Shown here piece after piece: positions 1 to 10,549 of a stretch of DNA of 64,000 nucleotides (the stretch's first letter is position 1; every line of letters begins with the position of its first letter). The stretch lies in the NCBI GenBank assembly GCA_007182875.1, contig AP019514.1:2418001-2482000 (forward strand), written 5' to 3'. This stretch comes from Vreelandella sulfidaeris. GTDB lineage: Bacteria; Pseudomonadota; Gammaproteobacteria; Pseudomonadales; Halomonadaceae. Under the pieces are notes generated by a model that saw nothing but the letters and a program-made list of their open reading frames with translations, had not been told where the DNA came from and made no database searches. The position numbers and the translations under genes are program-made.

Positions 1-285
1 GTGAACGAACCCAGCGGCATTCGCGTAGTGGCGCCCCAGCGGGCACGGCGCATTAACTCATTAATGATGATGTGTGGACACTACGATGCGTCCGGTGAGT
101 TTGCCTTTCGCGTTGGCTTGCCCGGCAAAAGTGGCGTAGGCGGCGGCATACTCGCCATCGCGCCAGGCCATGGTTCCGTTGCTGTTTGGTCCCCGGGATT
201 GGACGCCTACGGCAACAGCCTGCTAGGCACCCAGGCGCTCGAAATGTTTGTGCAACGTACGGGCTGGTCAGTGTTTGGGCATTAA
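1..285 (+). CDS. glsA: Glutaminase, C-terminal part (cut by window edge)
   Basis: C-terminal 94 residues of a serine-dependent beta-lactamase-like glutaminase, which hydrolyses L-glutamine to glutamate and ammonia in the cytoplasm. The segment [12 protein letters not shown] and the following IAPG and [12 protein letters not shown] are the conserved end of the family, including the glycine-rich loop near the active site. The reading frame is open at the left edge, so the true start lies outside the window; the GTG at position 1 is not a real start. It stops 113 bases before the next gene and shows no frame break. Family assignment is confident; the symbol is by family only. Confidence 0.85.
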   Translation: MNEPSGIRVVAPQRARRINSLMMMCGHYDASGEFAFRVGLPGKSGVGGGILAIAPGHGSVAVWSPGLDAYGNSLLGTQALEMFVQRTGWSVFGH

Positions 286-397
286 AGTACGCATCTCCGT
301 CGACTTAACCTAAGCTGGACAATAGTAGGTTGGTCCCACAGTATAGCTAGCCAGATACGGACATTTTACAATGCCATTATTAGTCAGGGAGGACACC

Positions 398-1212
398 ATG
401 GCCAATGATATGAGTAACCCCGATCACCGTGATGCGATTAAAATCTTCGCGCGCCTGGGGTACGCCTCTCGAGGCATCGTCTATCTCTTAGTTGGCGGTC
501 TCGCCGCACTGGCGGCGTTTGGTCAAGGTGGCCAAACAGAAGGCAGTCGCGGTGCTTTAGAGAGGGTGCTCGCTGCCCCCTTCGGGAAAATATTATTAGG
601 CCTCATTGCATTGGGCTTGGTTTGCTATGCCCTGTGGCGCACGATACAAGCGATCAAAGACGCCGACCACCACGGCACTGACGCTAAGGGCATTGCCATT
701 CGTACTGGCTTAATGGTGAGCGCTGTTACGCATACCCTATTAGCTTTTTGCGGCAACCCTCATCTTCCAATTTGGCGGCTCTTCTGGGGGCTCGGGTGGG
801 GCTCACAGGGAATGGCTAGCTGGCTGATGCAACAGCCTTTCGGCCGCTGGCTGGTAGGCGCAGTCGGAATAATCTTGATCGGCGTTGGCATCTCTCATGT
901 GTTCAAAGGCTTCAAGGCCAAATTTCATAAACACTTCGCTATGCCAACGCAAACGCAGAAATGGGCTTACCCAATCTGCCGTTTTGGTTTGGTGACTCGC
1001 GGGATTGTATTTGCCATCGTAGGTTGCTTCTTTATTATTGCCGCTTACCAATTCAATCCTAGTGAGGCAGGTGGTACGGCTGAAGTATTTACCGCGCTGC
1101 GTAGCCAGTATACGGTCAATGGCTACTAGCCATTGTCGCTATAGGTCTGTTTGCGTTTGGCCTCTACAGCCTATTAGCAGCTGTCTACCGCCGCATTAAT
1201 GCCAGCATGTAG
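398..1212 (+). CDS. DUF1206 multi-pass membrane protein (frame-broken)
   Basis: Inner-membrane protein of unknown function with the repeated two-helix DUF1206 units: a start like FARLGYASRGIVYLLVG is echoed later by CRFGLVTRGIVFAIVG, the hallmark of this family. The ATG at 398 is chosen because a strong Shine-Dalgarno (GGGAGGA, 387-393) precedes it; an upstream in-frame ATG at 371 lacks one. Two compensating frame changes near 748 and 808 replace the expected glycine-rich loop, and another near 1108 moves the end to the TAG at 1212, where LFAFGLYSLLAAVYRRI completes the family. These look like sequence errors. The function is unknown. Confidence 0.8.
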
Positions 1213-1221
1213 TCACTTGAC

Positions 1222-1821
1222 ATGGCTAATGCGACTAACCGCACAAAGCAGTGGTTTGAGCGCCTCAACGGCTCAAAGAATATGCTGTGGCTACTCGGTA
1301 CGCTCTCTTTCTTGAAACAATAATTCTGCCCATACCGCTTGAGCTAGTACTCATCCCGCTAATGGCCGCCAATAAACACCGTATCTGGCTATTAGCGACG
1401 GTCACTACCGTAGGCTGCCTTATTGCTTCGCTGGTCGGCTATAGCGTCGGCCTGCTGCTTTTCAGACGATAGGCGTATGGTTTATCGACTTTATGGGGAT
1501 GCAGGAGAGTTATCAGGCGTTCCAAACGTTTTTGACCAGTATGGTTTTATCGCCATTCTTTCCATTGGCATTTTACCTATCCCCTTTCAGGTCGCGATGA
1601 TTACCGCTGGGCTCTCTGGTTATCCGGTTCTGCTCTTTGCGCTCGCAGCGTTAATTGCCCGCGGACTGCGTTATTTCGGCCTGGCTTGGCTCGTTCATCG
1701 CTTTGGTAGCCAGGTACTTCTGTTATGGAAGCAACAAGCCCTGGTGACCAGTTTAGTGGCGGGGATAGTAGTACTGGTACTGGCGCTGGGAATGCAGGCC
1801 TTGGCAGGGCTGGTTATGTAG
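1222..1821 (+). CDS. VTT/DedA-like (YqaA type) membrane protein (frame-broken)
   Basis: Small integral membrane protein of the SNARE-associated/VTT (DedA-related) group, thought to act in membrane lipid or envelope homeostasis. The pieces ETIILPIPLELVLIPLM, YGFIAILSIGILPIPFQV and ITAGLSGYP show the two opposed re-entrant motifs around proline that define the family. The ATG at 1222 starts an N-terminal segment (MANATNRTKQWFE) leading into the first helix. Frame changes near 1310 and 1462 split the gene; the amino acid sequence resumes cleanly after each. It lies 9 bases after the DUF1206 gene and may be co-transcribed with it. Precise function unknown. Confidence 0.75.
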
Positions 1822-1864
1822 CGAAAGCTAAACCAGCCCACTGCCAGCGAGCAAACCAACTGGC

Positions 1865-2652
1865 TTATGCATCGTCTTGCTTCGTACCCGGCGCTGACGC
1901 CATATGTTTAGCCTTCATATCCTTGAATGCCTCCATGATGTCCATCGGTAACGGGAAGACAATCGTGGAGGCGTTCTTATTGCTCATGTCACTCATGGTT
2001 TGCAGGTAACGCAGCTGCAATGCCGCCGAATTTTCCTGCATTACATTGGCCGCCTCAACCAGTTTTTGACGCCTGAAGCTCGCCTTCGGCATGAATGACC
2101 TTGGCGCGACGCTCACGCTCCGCTTCGGCTTGGCGCGCAATGGCGCGGATCATGCTTTCATCCAAATCCACATGCTTGATTTCAACATTGGCCACCTTGA
2201 TACCCCATGCTTCGGTTTGGGTATCGATGATTTCCTGGATATCGTCGTTGAGTTTATCGCGTTCCGATAGCATCTCATCGAGATCATGTTTCCCCCAGCA
2301 CGGAGCGCAGCGTGGTCTGCGCCAGTTGGCTGGTCGCCTGAGTGAAATTCTCGACTTGAATAATCGCCTTTTCAGGGTCGACAACGCGGAAATAGAGCAC
2401 GGCGTTAACCTTAACAGTGACGTTATCTTGAGAGATGACATCCTGCTCAGGAACATCCATGGTGATCACGCGCAGATCCACCACTTCCATCTTCTGAATG
2501 GCGGGGATCACAATGACCAACCCAGGCCCCTTTACCTTCTGATAGCGGCCCAGAAAGAACACTACGCCGCGCTTGTATTCTGGCAGGATGCGAATAGAGG
2601 CAGCGATCAACATCACCACCAGCACGACAGGAACTAAATACGAAATAATCAT
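1865..2652 (-). CDS. Slipin / stomatin-like SPFH (band 7) protein (frame-broken)
   Basis: Membrane-anchored SPFH-domain protein of the slipin type, forming oligomers at detergent-resistant membrane regions. A single N-terminal helix (residues about 3-22) is followed by [13 protein letters not shown] and the band 7 core with [11 protein letters not shown], then the charged helix [14 protein letters not shown] typical of slipins. The C-terminal part [12 protein letters not shown] is also family-like. Frame changes near 2290 and 2070 break the gene. It directly follows the NfeD-like gene on the same strand; slipin and NfeD genes are a conserved pair, and the NfeD protease is known to act on the slipin C-terminus in archaeal homologues. 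Confidence 0.88.
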
Positions 2653-2709
2653 AAGGCACCTCGTTTTGCAGATGGTTAGTTATGTAAAAATTCATAACAG
2701 CATTAAGCG

Positions 2710-4064
2710 CTAACGGGGCGTCACATAGACCGTCAAGCCTTCGAGACGCACCACCTCAAGCTCATCACCCCGTTTAACGGGCGTATCGCTCACCGCATTC
2801 CACCGCTCACCGTGCAACCGCACATGGCCAGTCATATCAAAATCATCCAGCGCAATAGCGCTTGCGCCAATTAACTGCTCCACACCGGTGTGCAGGGCGA
2901 CGGCGCAGAGTTGTAAAGCGCATTAATGTCCAAAGCATTAACCCTCCGGATACCAGCGCCACCCGCCAATGAGTGGTAACGAAATGGCCAGGTATTCGGC
3001 ATCCATTAGCATCACCGACCCCAATACAAAGGCGATGATGCCTCCCGCCCTAACACGCCAAAGCTGGGCATTAGCGCTTCTCCTACCATCAACGCCAATC
3101 CCACTACGATTAACGCTAGCCCAGCGTAGTTAATCGGCAATACCTGAAATGCAAATAGCGCCAGCAGCAGACAAATCACTCCGATAGTGCCAGGAAACAA
3201 GCTGCCGGGGCTGGCAAGTTCGAAAATCAGCCCGTAAAAGCCAATGATCATCAAGAAGTAAGCGATGTTGGGATTCGTAATTAACGATAATAGCTGGGTA
3301 CGCCAATCCGGGTCGTAGCGTTCAATGGCAAGATCCGCCGTTGACAGCGTGTAATCACCTTGCTCCATGACCACCGTCATGCCGTCAATCTGGGCGAGCA
3401 AATCGTCAATATCTCTTGCCACCACATCAATGACGTTTCGTTCCAGCGCCTCGTTAGCCGTGAGGTTTACCGCATCACGAACGGCTTCTTCAGCCCAATC
3501 GGCGTTGCGGCCATGGCGTTCAGCTAAGCTCCGAATAAAGCTCACTGCGTCTTCCAGCACCTTGCGCTCCATGGCGCTGCCGCCGTCTTCATCCCCGTCT
3601 TCAACGCCTTCACCTTCTTCATCAGCGCCGCCAGTCAGCCCGCCACCGCCCATTTGCACCGGCGTAGCAGAGCCTAAATGAGTAGAGGGCGCCATGGCTG
3701 CTACATGGCTGCCATAAAGCAAGTAGGTGCCTGCGCTAGCTGCGCGCGCCCGCTGGGGAAACGTACATCACCACCGGGAGGTCAGAATTAAGCATTTCTC
3801 GGATCATGTCGCGTGTGGTATCGACCAGCCCGCCAGGGTATCGATTTCAACAATCACTACCTCGCTATCCTGCTCACGTGCATTATTTAACCCACGCTCA
3901 AAATAATCCTTGGTGGCGGGACCAATAGCACCTTCAATGTTGAGCACCAAAGCGTTAGGCGAGGGGTTTGCGCCATGGCCTGCCACGTAAGCGACACTAC
4001 CGCCATTAGCAAGCCGACAAGTAAAAGCCACAGCCAGTGTGATTTATGAGAAAGGGGGCTGCAT
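2710..4064 (-). CDS. NfeD-family membrane serine protease (ClpP class, long form; frame-broken)
   Basis: Partner of the slipin: long NfeD protein with an N-terminal signal/anchor, a ClpP/SppA-like protease domain, several membrane helices and a C-terminal OB-fold NfeD domain. Visible are VLNIEGAIGPATKDYFERGLNNA, IVEIDTLAG and, after the catalytic region, AGTYLLYGSHVAAMAPSTHLGSATPV, where the serine loop normally lies. TM helices follow (FLMIIGFYGLIFELASPG and others), and the last segment ending VTPR is the OB fold. The insert after SATPVQMGGG is rich in Gly, Asp and Glu. The ATG at 4064 begins a short basic stretch and a helix. Frame changes occur near 4055, 3830, 3740 and in 2890-3030. Confidence 0.85.
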
Positions 4065-4311
4065 AGTCACATCTCCCGCTTAGCGCCTTGAAACGATTAC
4101 ATAGCGCTAGGTAGAGTGTCGCCTTGCTTTGGTTACTCGTGCTGCTTCAGAGTTTAAGCAGGCAATAGGCACATAAGGTACCTATTCAACGTAGCACCCA
4201 CAGTGAGCTTCGTCATGAACGAGTTGGTGAGAGGATTTTGAGTGAAAAGAGCCTATTTCAATGAGGCTACTTTAAAGGATAGAGGAACGTGCGATGACAT
4301 TGGAGGGTTGC

Positions 4312-4718
4312 TTAGTTCACATAATAGCCACTTACCTTCCAAATGCCCTCTTCTAAGTGAGGCGTAATGGTTTCAGTGATCAGCGGCTTATTTTCAAAAC
4401 GCGTCTGGAACGTAAACACCGCATAATCGCCGGCAGGCGCACCGGCATAGAGGTTTGACGAATCGCGCGCACACGCCGCCTGGACTCAACAGCCCCGAAA
4501 TCACGGCGAGCAGCGCTGATGGTGCGGGCCAACATATGTGACGACAGCGGCACCTGCAGCAGTGTAGAAGAGTTTTCCCACGCCTGATCGAACTCCCCAC
4601 TGTCGATGGCTTTTAACCACTCCAACGCCGCCGCCTCTGCCGCATCAGTATGCGGATAAGCATAGGTCGACATAAAGAGGAGCAAGGTAGCAATGATAAA
4701 CGTCAGTGTTTTTGGCAT
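4312..4718 (-). CDS. Secreted DUF4019-like protein (frame-broken)
   Basis: Small exported protein of unknown function. A signal peptide (MPKTLTFIIATLLLFMSTYAYPH, cleavage likely near residue 20-23) precedes AAALEWLKAIDSGEFDQAWENSS, which is the opening of DUF4019 proteins. A frame change near 4430 hides the end; in the other frame the protein continues DYAVFTFQTRFENKPLITET and closes with GIWKVSGYYVN, also DUF4019-like. No neighbours give a functional hint. The 247 bases upstream of the NfeD gene (4065-4311) hold no recognised feature. Confidence 0.7.
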
Positions 4719-4915
4719 AGCGAGCTCTTTGGCAACCAGGATTATTCGTGCGTCTTAAGTAATTATCGGAAGCCCGCGTAATTTCTTTAACAATAATCCT
4801 ACTCGAATGGCGATAGACGGTAGAAAGGCCGCCCAGTGTCGGTCTTCGCTTCAAAACACACCCACTCGTTTACCATGCGCCACCCAACCGATTCAGCTTT
4901 CACCATTAGGCGACT

Positions 4916-5656
4916 ATGTCCGTCAACGCCCTCTATACCGACCTTTCTGGCTACTACGATTTGATGTGTTTGGATATCGACTATCAAGCACAAAGTAACG
5001 CCATTCGTCGGTTGCATCAGATTTTGGTAACGGCGGCACCGCTCACCTGGATCTCGCCTGTGGCACTGGCCCCACGTGCGTCATTTTATTGATTCTGGCT
5101 ATGCCAGCAGCGGGCTGGACATCAACCAGCCGATGCTGGATATCGCCGCCAAGCGCTGCCCAGAAGCCCTGTTCACCCTGCAAGATATGAGTACGTTCGA
5201 CGTTAGTGAACCGCTGGATTTAATTACCTGCTTTTATACTCAATCCACTACAACGATGGCATCGAAAAGCTAACAACATGCATTGCTAGAGCCCATCGCG
5301 CACTAGCAACCGATGGTGTTTTCTGTTTTAACGCGGTCGATAAAGATAAAATCGATAATGGCTTATCTGTTAAACACACCGCCCGACAAGAAAGCGATTT
5401 ATTCACCTTCCGCTCGGGGTGGCACTATAGCGGCCAGGGAGAGAGACAGTCGTTGAGGTTGAGTATTGAAAAAGCCAACGCGGACGCCACCCAGGTATGG
5501 AACGACGAACACCCCATGGTAGCGGTGAGCTTTGCAGAACTAACCGCCCTACTGACGCCTTACTTCGAGGTGCATGTGTTTGAACATAACTACGAGACAA
5601 TCATTCCCTGGGATAACGTCTCAGGCAACGCTATTTTCGTTTGCGTTAAACGTTAA
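4916..5656 (+). CDS. Class I SAM-dependent methyltransferase (frame-broken)
   Basis: Cytoplasmic methyltransferase with a Rossmann-like SAM fold. Motif I is LDLACGTGPHVRHF (about residues 45-58) and the acidic loop is GLDINQPMLDIA; motif II-like DLITCFLYSIHYN follows across a frame change. The N-terminus ALYTDLSGYYDLMCLDIDYQAQ is typical of small uncharacterised methyltransferases acting on small molecules. The ATG at 4916 opens the conserved N-terminus. Frame changes near 5070 and 5245 and one before 5453 break the frame. The substrate is unknown. A promoter region is shared with the divergent DUF4019-like gene. Confidence 0.8.
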
Positions 5657-5698
5657 AGCCTACCAAAGCATCAGCGCTGACTTTCTATTCTCTCCAAC

Positions 5699-6182
5699 TC
5701 AAGCCTCTGAGCTTGAATCATTAGGGCTGGGCCGTAATTGCAGCTGGATGCCAAGTAAGAAATTTCGCAGCACCTGATCTTTGCACTCTCGATAATTCTT
5801 ATGGCTGGGCTTGCGGAAAAACGCACTTAATTCATGGTTACTTAGATTGAAGCCAGCCAGCTCAAAAGCAGCCAAAATATCGTCAGCTTTTAAATTCAGC
5901 GCAATGCGCAGCTTCTGGAACACCATATTGTTGTTCAACTGCGACTCTGGCACGGGCTGCGGCCCTTCGCGCTTACCACGCTTAAAGCTAATAAAACCGT
6001 TCAAAATGCCGCCAGCTCTCTGTTCTTCATGGTGACAAAGCGTCGTCTTCATCCTTTTTCAGCCAAGCAGTGACCTGCTGCTGAGTCACGCTGACCTCCG
6101 CCAAGGCGAAGATATCCACGATGGTGCTGTCTTTTAAATCAAAGGTGTAACGAATGCGGCGAAAAATATCATTATTGGTCAA
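5699..6182 (-). CDS. DUF1456 (YehS-like) protein (frame-broken)
   Basis: Small cytoplasmic protein with two copies of the roughly 65-residue DUF1456 helical unit, as in Escherichia coli YehS. Copy 1 reads TNNDIFRRIRYTFDLKDSTIVDIFALAEV, copy 2 NNNMVFQKLRIALNLKADDILAAFELAGF. Each ends in a Lys/Asp-rich linker (AWLKKDED; AFFRKPSHKNYRECKDQVLRNFL). A TTG start at 6182 is preferred since AGGA lies 8 bases before it and it matches the family N-terminus; an ATG at 6221 would add 13 residues. One frame change near 6035 separates the two units. Function not known. Confidence 0.82.
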
Positions 6183-6273
6183 AATAGTGTTCCTAGTCTT
6201 AGGCAAACCCAGCACAATCAAGCGTAATGTGCATCTACGTCTTTCGAGAAAATAATTAAGGTCAGCAGCTAAA

Positions 6274-6696
6274 CTATCCTGCTGTCAGCTTCTCAAGCAG
6301 CTCGTCAATTTCTTCTTTAAGCTCACTATCTTCAATCTTATTAGCGGTGATTTGGGCGTTTTTAAGATTGCTGATCGCCGCGTCAGTCTGGCCCAGCTCA
6401 ACTTGCAGTTTTGCCATGGAAAACGCGATCGATGACATGTGATCTTTCGAATTAATCGCGACGGCTTTCTCAAAAGCTTTTCGTAGACAGCCAATGCCTC
6501 ATCTAGCTCTTCAGTAAAATCAGCCAACGTTTCCCACTGCTCGGGGTGATCTTTATCGGTGTTTTCGTTCTCGGTACAGACCGCTTCCAACTGCGCATAG
6601 AGCGCATCGAAAGCCTCTCTATCCCTCTTTATCAGCAGCCTTCATGAGTTTTTCAGCGAGTTCGTAAACCGCCTTGTATATTTTGGTATTAATCAT
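6274..6696 (-). CDS. Small TPR-like helical protein (frame-broken)
   Basis: Acidic all-helical protein of about 140 residues. From the ATG at 6696 it reads MINTKIYKAVYELAEKLMKAAD, then across a frame change near 6625 DALYAQLEAVCTENENTDKDHPEQWETLADFTEELDEAL, then ALAVYEKAFEKAVAINSKDH across another near 6480. The pattern (alternating amphipathic helices, ISNLKNAQITANK) fits a tetratricopeptide-like repeat protein, probably a protein-protein adaptor. I do not recognise a specific function. No operon partner is evident, although it is on the same strand as the YehS-like gene downstream. Confidence 0.65.
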
Positions 6697-6794
6697 GAAC
6701 GACTACCTTTTCTCTATTTAAAAACAGTAACAAGTAAACAAGCTTGCTGAAAATTAATGCATTTAACAAAGCCACACTACCAGGGACGGTGACA

Positions 6795-7300
6795 TTATAC
6801 CCCTTGGGGATGGCTCCACGGGCGAACATTTTTCGGTTTTTGGATAGGGAGGTTAATGAGATTTAATTGGAGCGGTTTTCGCTGCAATGCTTGGTTAAAC
6901 GACTCCAAACTATCAGGGCCTCCAACCAACCGAACACAGCAATCTGACTCTTGCGCCCATGAGGCCGATGAAGACACATGGAGATGAACAGCCACTTGAG
7001 ATGCAGTCGCTTCATCAAGTAAACCTGCAGGAACCCATATCAAATCAGTATCTCTCAGTTTATTAGGCACCGGGCTACCGCATACCGAGCAAAAGTCACT
7101 TCGATAGCCTGTTGGCTTTTGAAAGAGCGGATGTGGGACTGGCCAAACAACCAACGAAAGTTTTGTTCTTCTACAAACGTGGCAGCGTTAGCAGTAGACC
7201 CGGTCGCTTTGCGACACAAGGAACAATGGCATTGATAGATGTTTGGTAGCTCACCCTCAATTTCAAACGCCACCTCTCCGCAAAGACATTCACCTTTCAT
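6795..7300 (-). CDS. GFA/CENP-V family zinc protein (frame-broken)
   Basis: Member of the glutathione-dependent formaldehyde-activating enzyme (Gfa)/CENP-V fold family. Zinc ligands are seen in CLCGEVAF (residues 4-11), CHCSLCRKATGS (about 24-35) and FCSVCGSPVP further on, the usual three CxC/CxxC clusters. Many members are not true Gfa enzymes, so the reaction is uncertain. The ATG at 7300 starts the family-typical MKGECLCGEV; an in-frame ATG at 7342 is too far upstream. One frame change near 7125 breaks the frame. The C-terminus is longer than the minimum domain and ends RPWSHPQGV. Confidence 0.82.
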
Positions 7301-7363
7301 CGAACGTTCCTTTGGTACGTAATGTAAGCGTCCAACAAACAAACGCTGTACCGCTATGCATGG

Positions 7364-7787
7364 TTAACAGTAATGCTCCATGATGAATTCGGAGTGACCA
7401 GTTTGTTCATCAATTTGCTCAGTTAATGAAATGAATCCATGTTTCTTATAAAAATTGATACTGGGCGCATTCTGGCTGTAAACACTGAGCTGCAAACACG
7501 ACCGTCTGCTCTTGGCATCATCAATCAACGCTGACCCTATTCCTTGCCCCTGCAGGCTTGGCGACACAAAACGGCTGCCAGCGTATTTCCATAGAGGCAA
7601 TAAAACCCTGCTATCTGCTCATCAACTTCACATACAAACGTCTCCGAGGCAGGAATGTACATATCACGCATTTCGCTAACTTTTGACTGCCAAAATTCTG
7701 ATCCAACAAAGAGTGAGCTTTAATCGATGCTGAAAGCCAGATATCCAAAATTTGTTCAATATCTGCCTCCCGGTAGTTACGAATCAT
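7364..7787 (-). CDS. GNAT family N-acetyltransferase (frame-broken)
   Basis: Acetyl-CoA-dependent N-acetyltransferase of unknown substrate. From the ATG at 7787 it starts MIRNYREADIEQILDIWLSASIKAH, as in the PA4866/YjaB-like group. The acetyl-CoA pyrophosphate loop is VSPSLQGQGIGSALI (Q/RxxGxG/A), followed by LQLSVYSQNAPSINFYKKHGF, the conserved end of the fold. Frame changes near 7690 and 7590 are bridged by ETFVCEVDEQIAGFYCLYGN in another frame. YjaB-type enzymes have a similar start, but the substrate cannot be read from the sequence. Confidence 0.8.
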
Positions 7788-8097
7788 CTAGATGTTCCTA
7801 ATGATGTTCAACGGAGCCAAAGGCGTTAATGAAAAGCTGCCTAGCCAAGGGATAGGCTTGCACCTGTACCAGGGCTAGACAGCTTCATAAAATAAGGCAG
7901 CAAGGCTTTACCTTCCTTAGGATAAATCTGTTTTTCCCTAGGAATAATTAGCCTCCTTCACTTCCAATAGATTTTTGCTTTCTAATCCTACGGTAGGTTC
8001 CAGGAATTTTAACAGATTATTAGAAGAATATTTCAAGGTGCATAAAATCGAAATCGATCACGGCTCAGCCCCCCGGAGGGAGCTGAACTGCTTATAC
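7788..8097. other. Intergenic stretch without a supported gene
   Basis: No coding region is supported between the GNAT gene and the VOC remnant. There is a pair of opposed CCTTAGG/CCTAGG-containing sequences around 7915-7945. A plus-strand frame from 7975 to 8205 has no recognisable protein content and overlaps the VOC remnant on the other strand. Confidence 0.4.
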
Positions 8098-8221
8098 GTG
8101 GTTTGCCATATCACTCCCCATGGCCTTCATCGCGTACCCGCCAGTGCGGGAATACGGCGCGGTAAAAATCCAGCATGGCATCCATATCATCAACGACCAA
8201 ATTAACGTGTTCCAAGTACAT
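8098..8221 (-). pseudogene. VOC (glyoxalase/dioxygenase-fold) protein, 5' fragment
   Basis: From an ATG at 8221, preceded by GGAGAC, the minus strand encodes MYLEHVNLVVDDMDAMLDFY and then FPHWRVRDEGHGE and YGKPR, the first beta-alpha-beta unit of a VOC superfamily protein. The similarity then ends: the rest of the usual 120 residues is not found in any frame to the left. A GC-rich imperfect palindrome (about 8068-8092) marks the break. This is probably a gene remnant truncated by deletion or rearrangement. Confidence 0.55.
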
Positions 8222-8335
8222 AAGTGTCTCCTTGCGTTAAGTGAGATCGCAGGCTAAACCCTCATCATTAATTGACGCTATACTGCACCACTTTTTATTT
8301 TCGACGCCCCTTACGACAATCTGTCAGAGCCCCTT

Positions 8336-9527
8336 ATGCCCTTTGCAAAACTAGGATTATCCAGTCCTCTCGTTCAAGCGATTACCGAACTAGGTTACCA
8401 AACGCCAACGCCCATTCAGGAACAAGCGATTCCTGCCATTCTTTCGGGTAACGACTTAATCGCCACCGCACAAACAGGCACAGGCAAAACCGCTGCCTTT
8501 GTTCTGCCTCTGCTAGAGCGATTCAGCAACGCGGGAACGTTACGCGGCAAACGCATACGTGCGCTGATTCTCGTGCCGACCCGTGAGTTAGCGGTTCAAG
8601 TCGAAGCCAATGTGGCCCAATACGCTAAACACACGCACCTAACCTCTATGGCGATGTATGGCGGTGTGGATACCGAAGCGCAAAAGAGCGCCTCATCAAA
8701 GGGTAGATATTTTGGTCGCCACGCCGGGCAGATTGCTTGATTTGGCGCATCAGCGTGCGCTGCATTTTGATGAACTAAAAGTCATGGTGCTGGACGAAGC
8801 GGATAGAATGGTCGACATGGGGTTTGCCGACGATATCCATAAGATCATTGAGCGCCTACCTGCAAACCGTCAGAACCTACTGTTTTCGGCCACCATCACA
8901 GACGACGTACGGGCGCTGGCCTACGATTTTTCGGATCGTCAGATGACCGATCTGGCGGCTGAGATATCCATTTCTCCCAACGTCCGCGCCGCCGCTAATG
9001 TCAAACAATGGCTCATCACCGTCGACAAAGACACTAAGTCCGCCTTGTTGAGCCACTTAATCAACGAGCAACAGTGGGATCAGGCGCTCATTTTTACCGG
9101 AGAAAAAACACAATGCAGCCAAGCTGGTTGCTCAACTGGAAAAACGCGGCATCACAGCGGACTCTATCCATGGCGATAGAAGCCAAGCCATGCGCGAAAA
9201 GATTCTGGCTCAGTTCAAATCTGGCGAGCTAAAGTACTTGGTCGCCACGGGAGTTGCCGCGCGTGGTTTGGATATTGATGAATTGAGTCGTGTGGTGAAT
9301 TACGATTTACCTTTTCAGCCAGAAGAGTACATCCACCGCATTGGCCGAACCGGCCGCGCGGGCGCCTCAGGTGAAGCCATCTCTTTAGTCGACATGAGTG
9401 ACTTTAAAAATCTTTGCGCTATTGAAAGACGCTTAAAAGCATTATTGAGCGCAAAGAGATTGCTGGCTTTCCAGTTCGAAAAGCAGTACCTGAATCAAAC
9501 TTGAATTTCAGTAAAAGTAATCGTTAA
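8336..9527 (+). CDS. DEAD-box ATP-dependent RNA helicase, RhlE-like (frame-broken)
   Basis: Cytoplasmic RNA helicase. All core motifs are visible in order: Q motif ([11 protein letters not shown]), Walker [32 protein letters not shown] in [16 protein letters not shown], then in domain 2 [13 protein letters not shown] and [10 protein letters not shown]. The start at 8336 ([16 protein letters not shown]) is family-typical. The C-terminal tail is short ([12 protein letters not shown] then a few basic residues), as in compact RhlE-like proteins without a long basic extension. Frame changes near 8690, 9105 and 9430 break the gene; the last moves the stop to 9525-9527. It converges on the Rho-like gene, with a hairpin between. 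Confidence 0.88.
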
Positions 9528-9530
9528 AAC

Positions 9531-10428
9531 TTACCCAAGAAGCTCACCTTTTAAAAGGGTGGGCTTCTTTATTATCGATATTTCACGAATCCGGTAAAAC
9601 GCATCTAATAGCTCGGCATTAGTGGGATATTTATCCAATAACGCAAGCAACTTCTGCGCGCCTTCTACTGGCTTAAGACTTGTCAACGCTCTGCGCAATG
9701 TCCTAACTTTTTCAATATCTTTTCATCAATTAACAGTTCTTCTCGACGGGTACTGCTTTTGGCTATATCTATCGCGGGAAAATCCGCTGATTGGCCACAT
9801 CCCGCGATAGCACGAGTTCCATATTACCGGTGCCCTTGAACTCCTCGAAAATCACCTGATCCATACGGCTTCCCGTATCCACCAGCACGGTGGCCAGAAT
9901 GGTGAGCGATCCGCCGTTTTCGATCTTTCTCGCGGCGCCAAAAAGTTTTCGGGGTATTTCCATCGCTCGGGAATCCAGCCCACCCGACATAGTGCGACCA
10001 TTACCTCGCTGCTCGGCATTATGAACGCGCGAGAGTCTCGTCAAAGAATCGATCACAATCATCACATTATGACCTTCGCCTGCTTGCTTACGCGCCGTCT
10101 CAAGAAGCTTATCGGCCATATTCACATGGTGCGTGTAGCTTTCGTCTGAAGACGATGCATGTACTTCGGCCGACACACTGCGCTTAAAATCGGTCACTTC
10201 TTCAGGGCGCTCATCAATCAGCAAGGCATACAGCTTTATTTCCGGATGAGCCTCAGCCACGGCCTGACAGATATGTTTTAACATCGTCGTTTTACCAGAG
10301 CCTGGCGGCGCCACAATCAACCCACGTTGCCCCATCCCAATGGGCGTAATCAAATCCATCGCTCGCACAGTACGCTCTTGAGAGCCAGGCTCTAAATAAA
10401 TGCGGGGAAGGATGAACAGCGACCCCAT
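9531..10428 (-). pseudogene. Atypical Rho-family transcription terminator, 5'-truncated
   Basis: ATPase domain of a Rho-type hexameric RNA helicase. Visible: MDLITPIGMGQRGLIVAPP, Walker A GSGKTT, LLIDERPEEVTDF, VMIVIDSLTRLSR (Walker B), GGLDSRAM, GSLTILATVLVDTGSRMDQVIFEEFKGTGNM and, after a frame change near 9780, DIAKSSTRREELL. Canonical proteobacterial Rho has PKAGKT and GGVDANAL; this one has PGSGKTT and GGLDSRAM, closer to the second Rho type common in planctomycete and Bacteroidetes lineages. The N-terminal RNA-binding OB domain is missing: just upstream of 10428 the sequence becomes a transposase remnant. A second frame change lies near 9715. It is probably a paralogue in addition to the housekeeping rho, truncated by the insertion. 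Confidence 0.6.
9537..9570. terminator. Hairpin terminator between the helicase and rho-like genes
   Basis: Near-perfect inverted repeat, AAGAAGC-CACC paired with GGTG-GCTTCTT around a TTTTAAAA-rich loop. It is followed on the plus strand by TTTATT, so it can end the helicase transcript, and it overlaps the 3' end of the opposite rho-like frame. This is consistent with a bidirectional intrinsic terminator. Confidence 0.7.
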
Positions 10429-10549
10429 TTAAAAACGTTTTCGGGATCATTAGGAATTGATCTTCCATTTTGTAGGCTGGCTGGGCGTCTACCTGCCTTT
10501 TGTTTTCAAACCTAGTGTTTTTCTGGTCATAATATTGATGAATAGCCTG

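Noticed and set aside
7975..8205. Small plus-strand gene of 76 codons
   Set aside because: It overlaps the VOC remnant on the opposite strand and has no recognisable features or ribosome-binding site.
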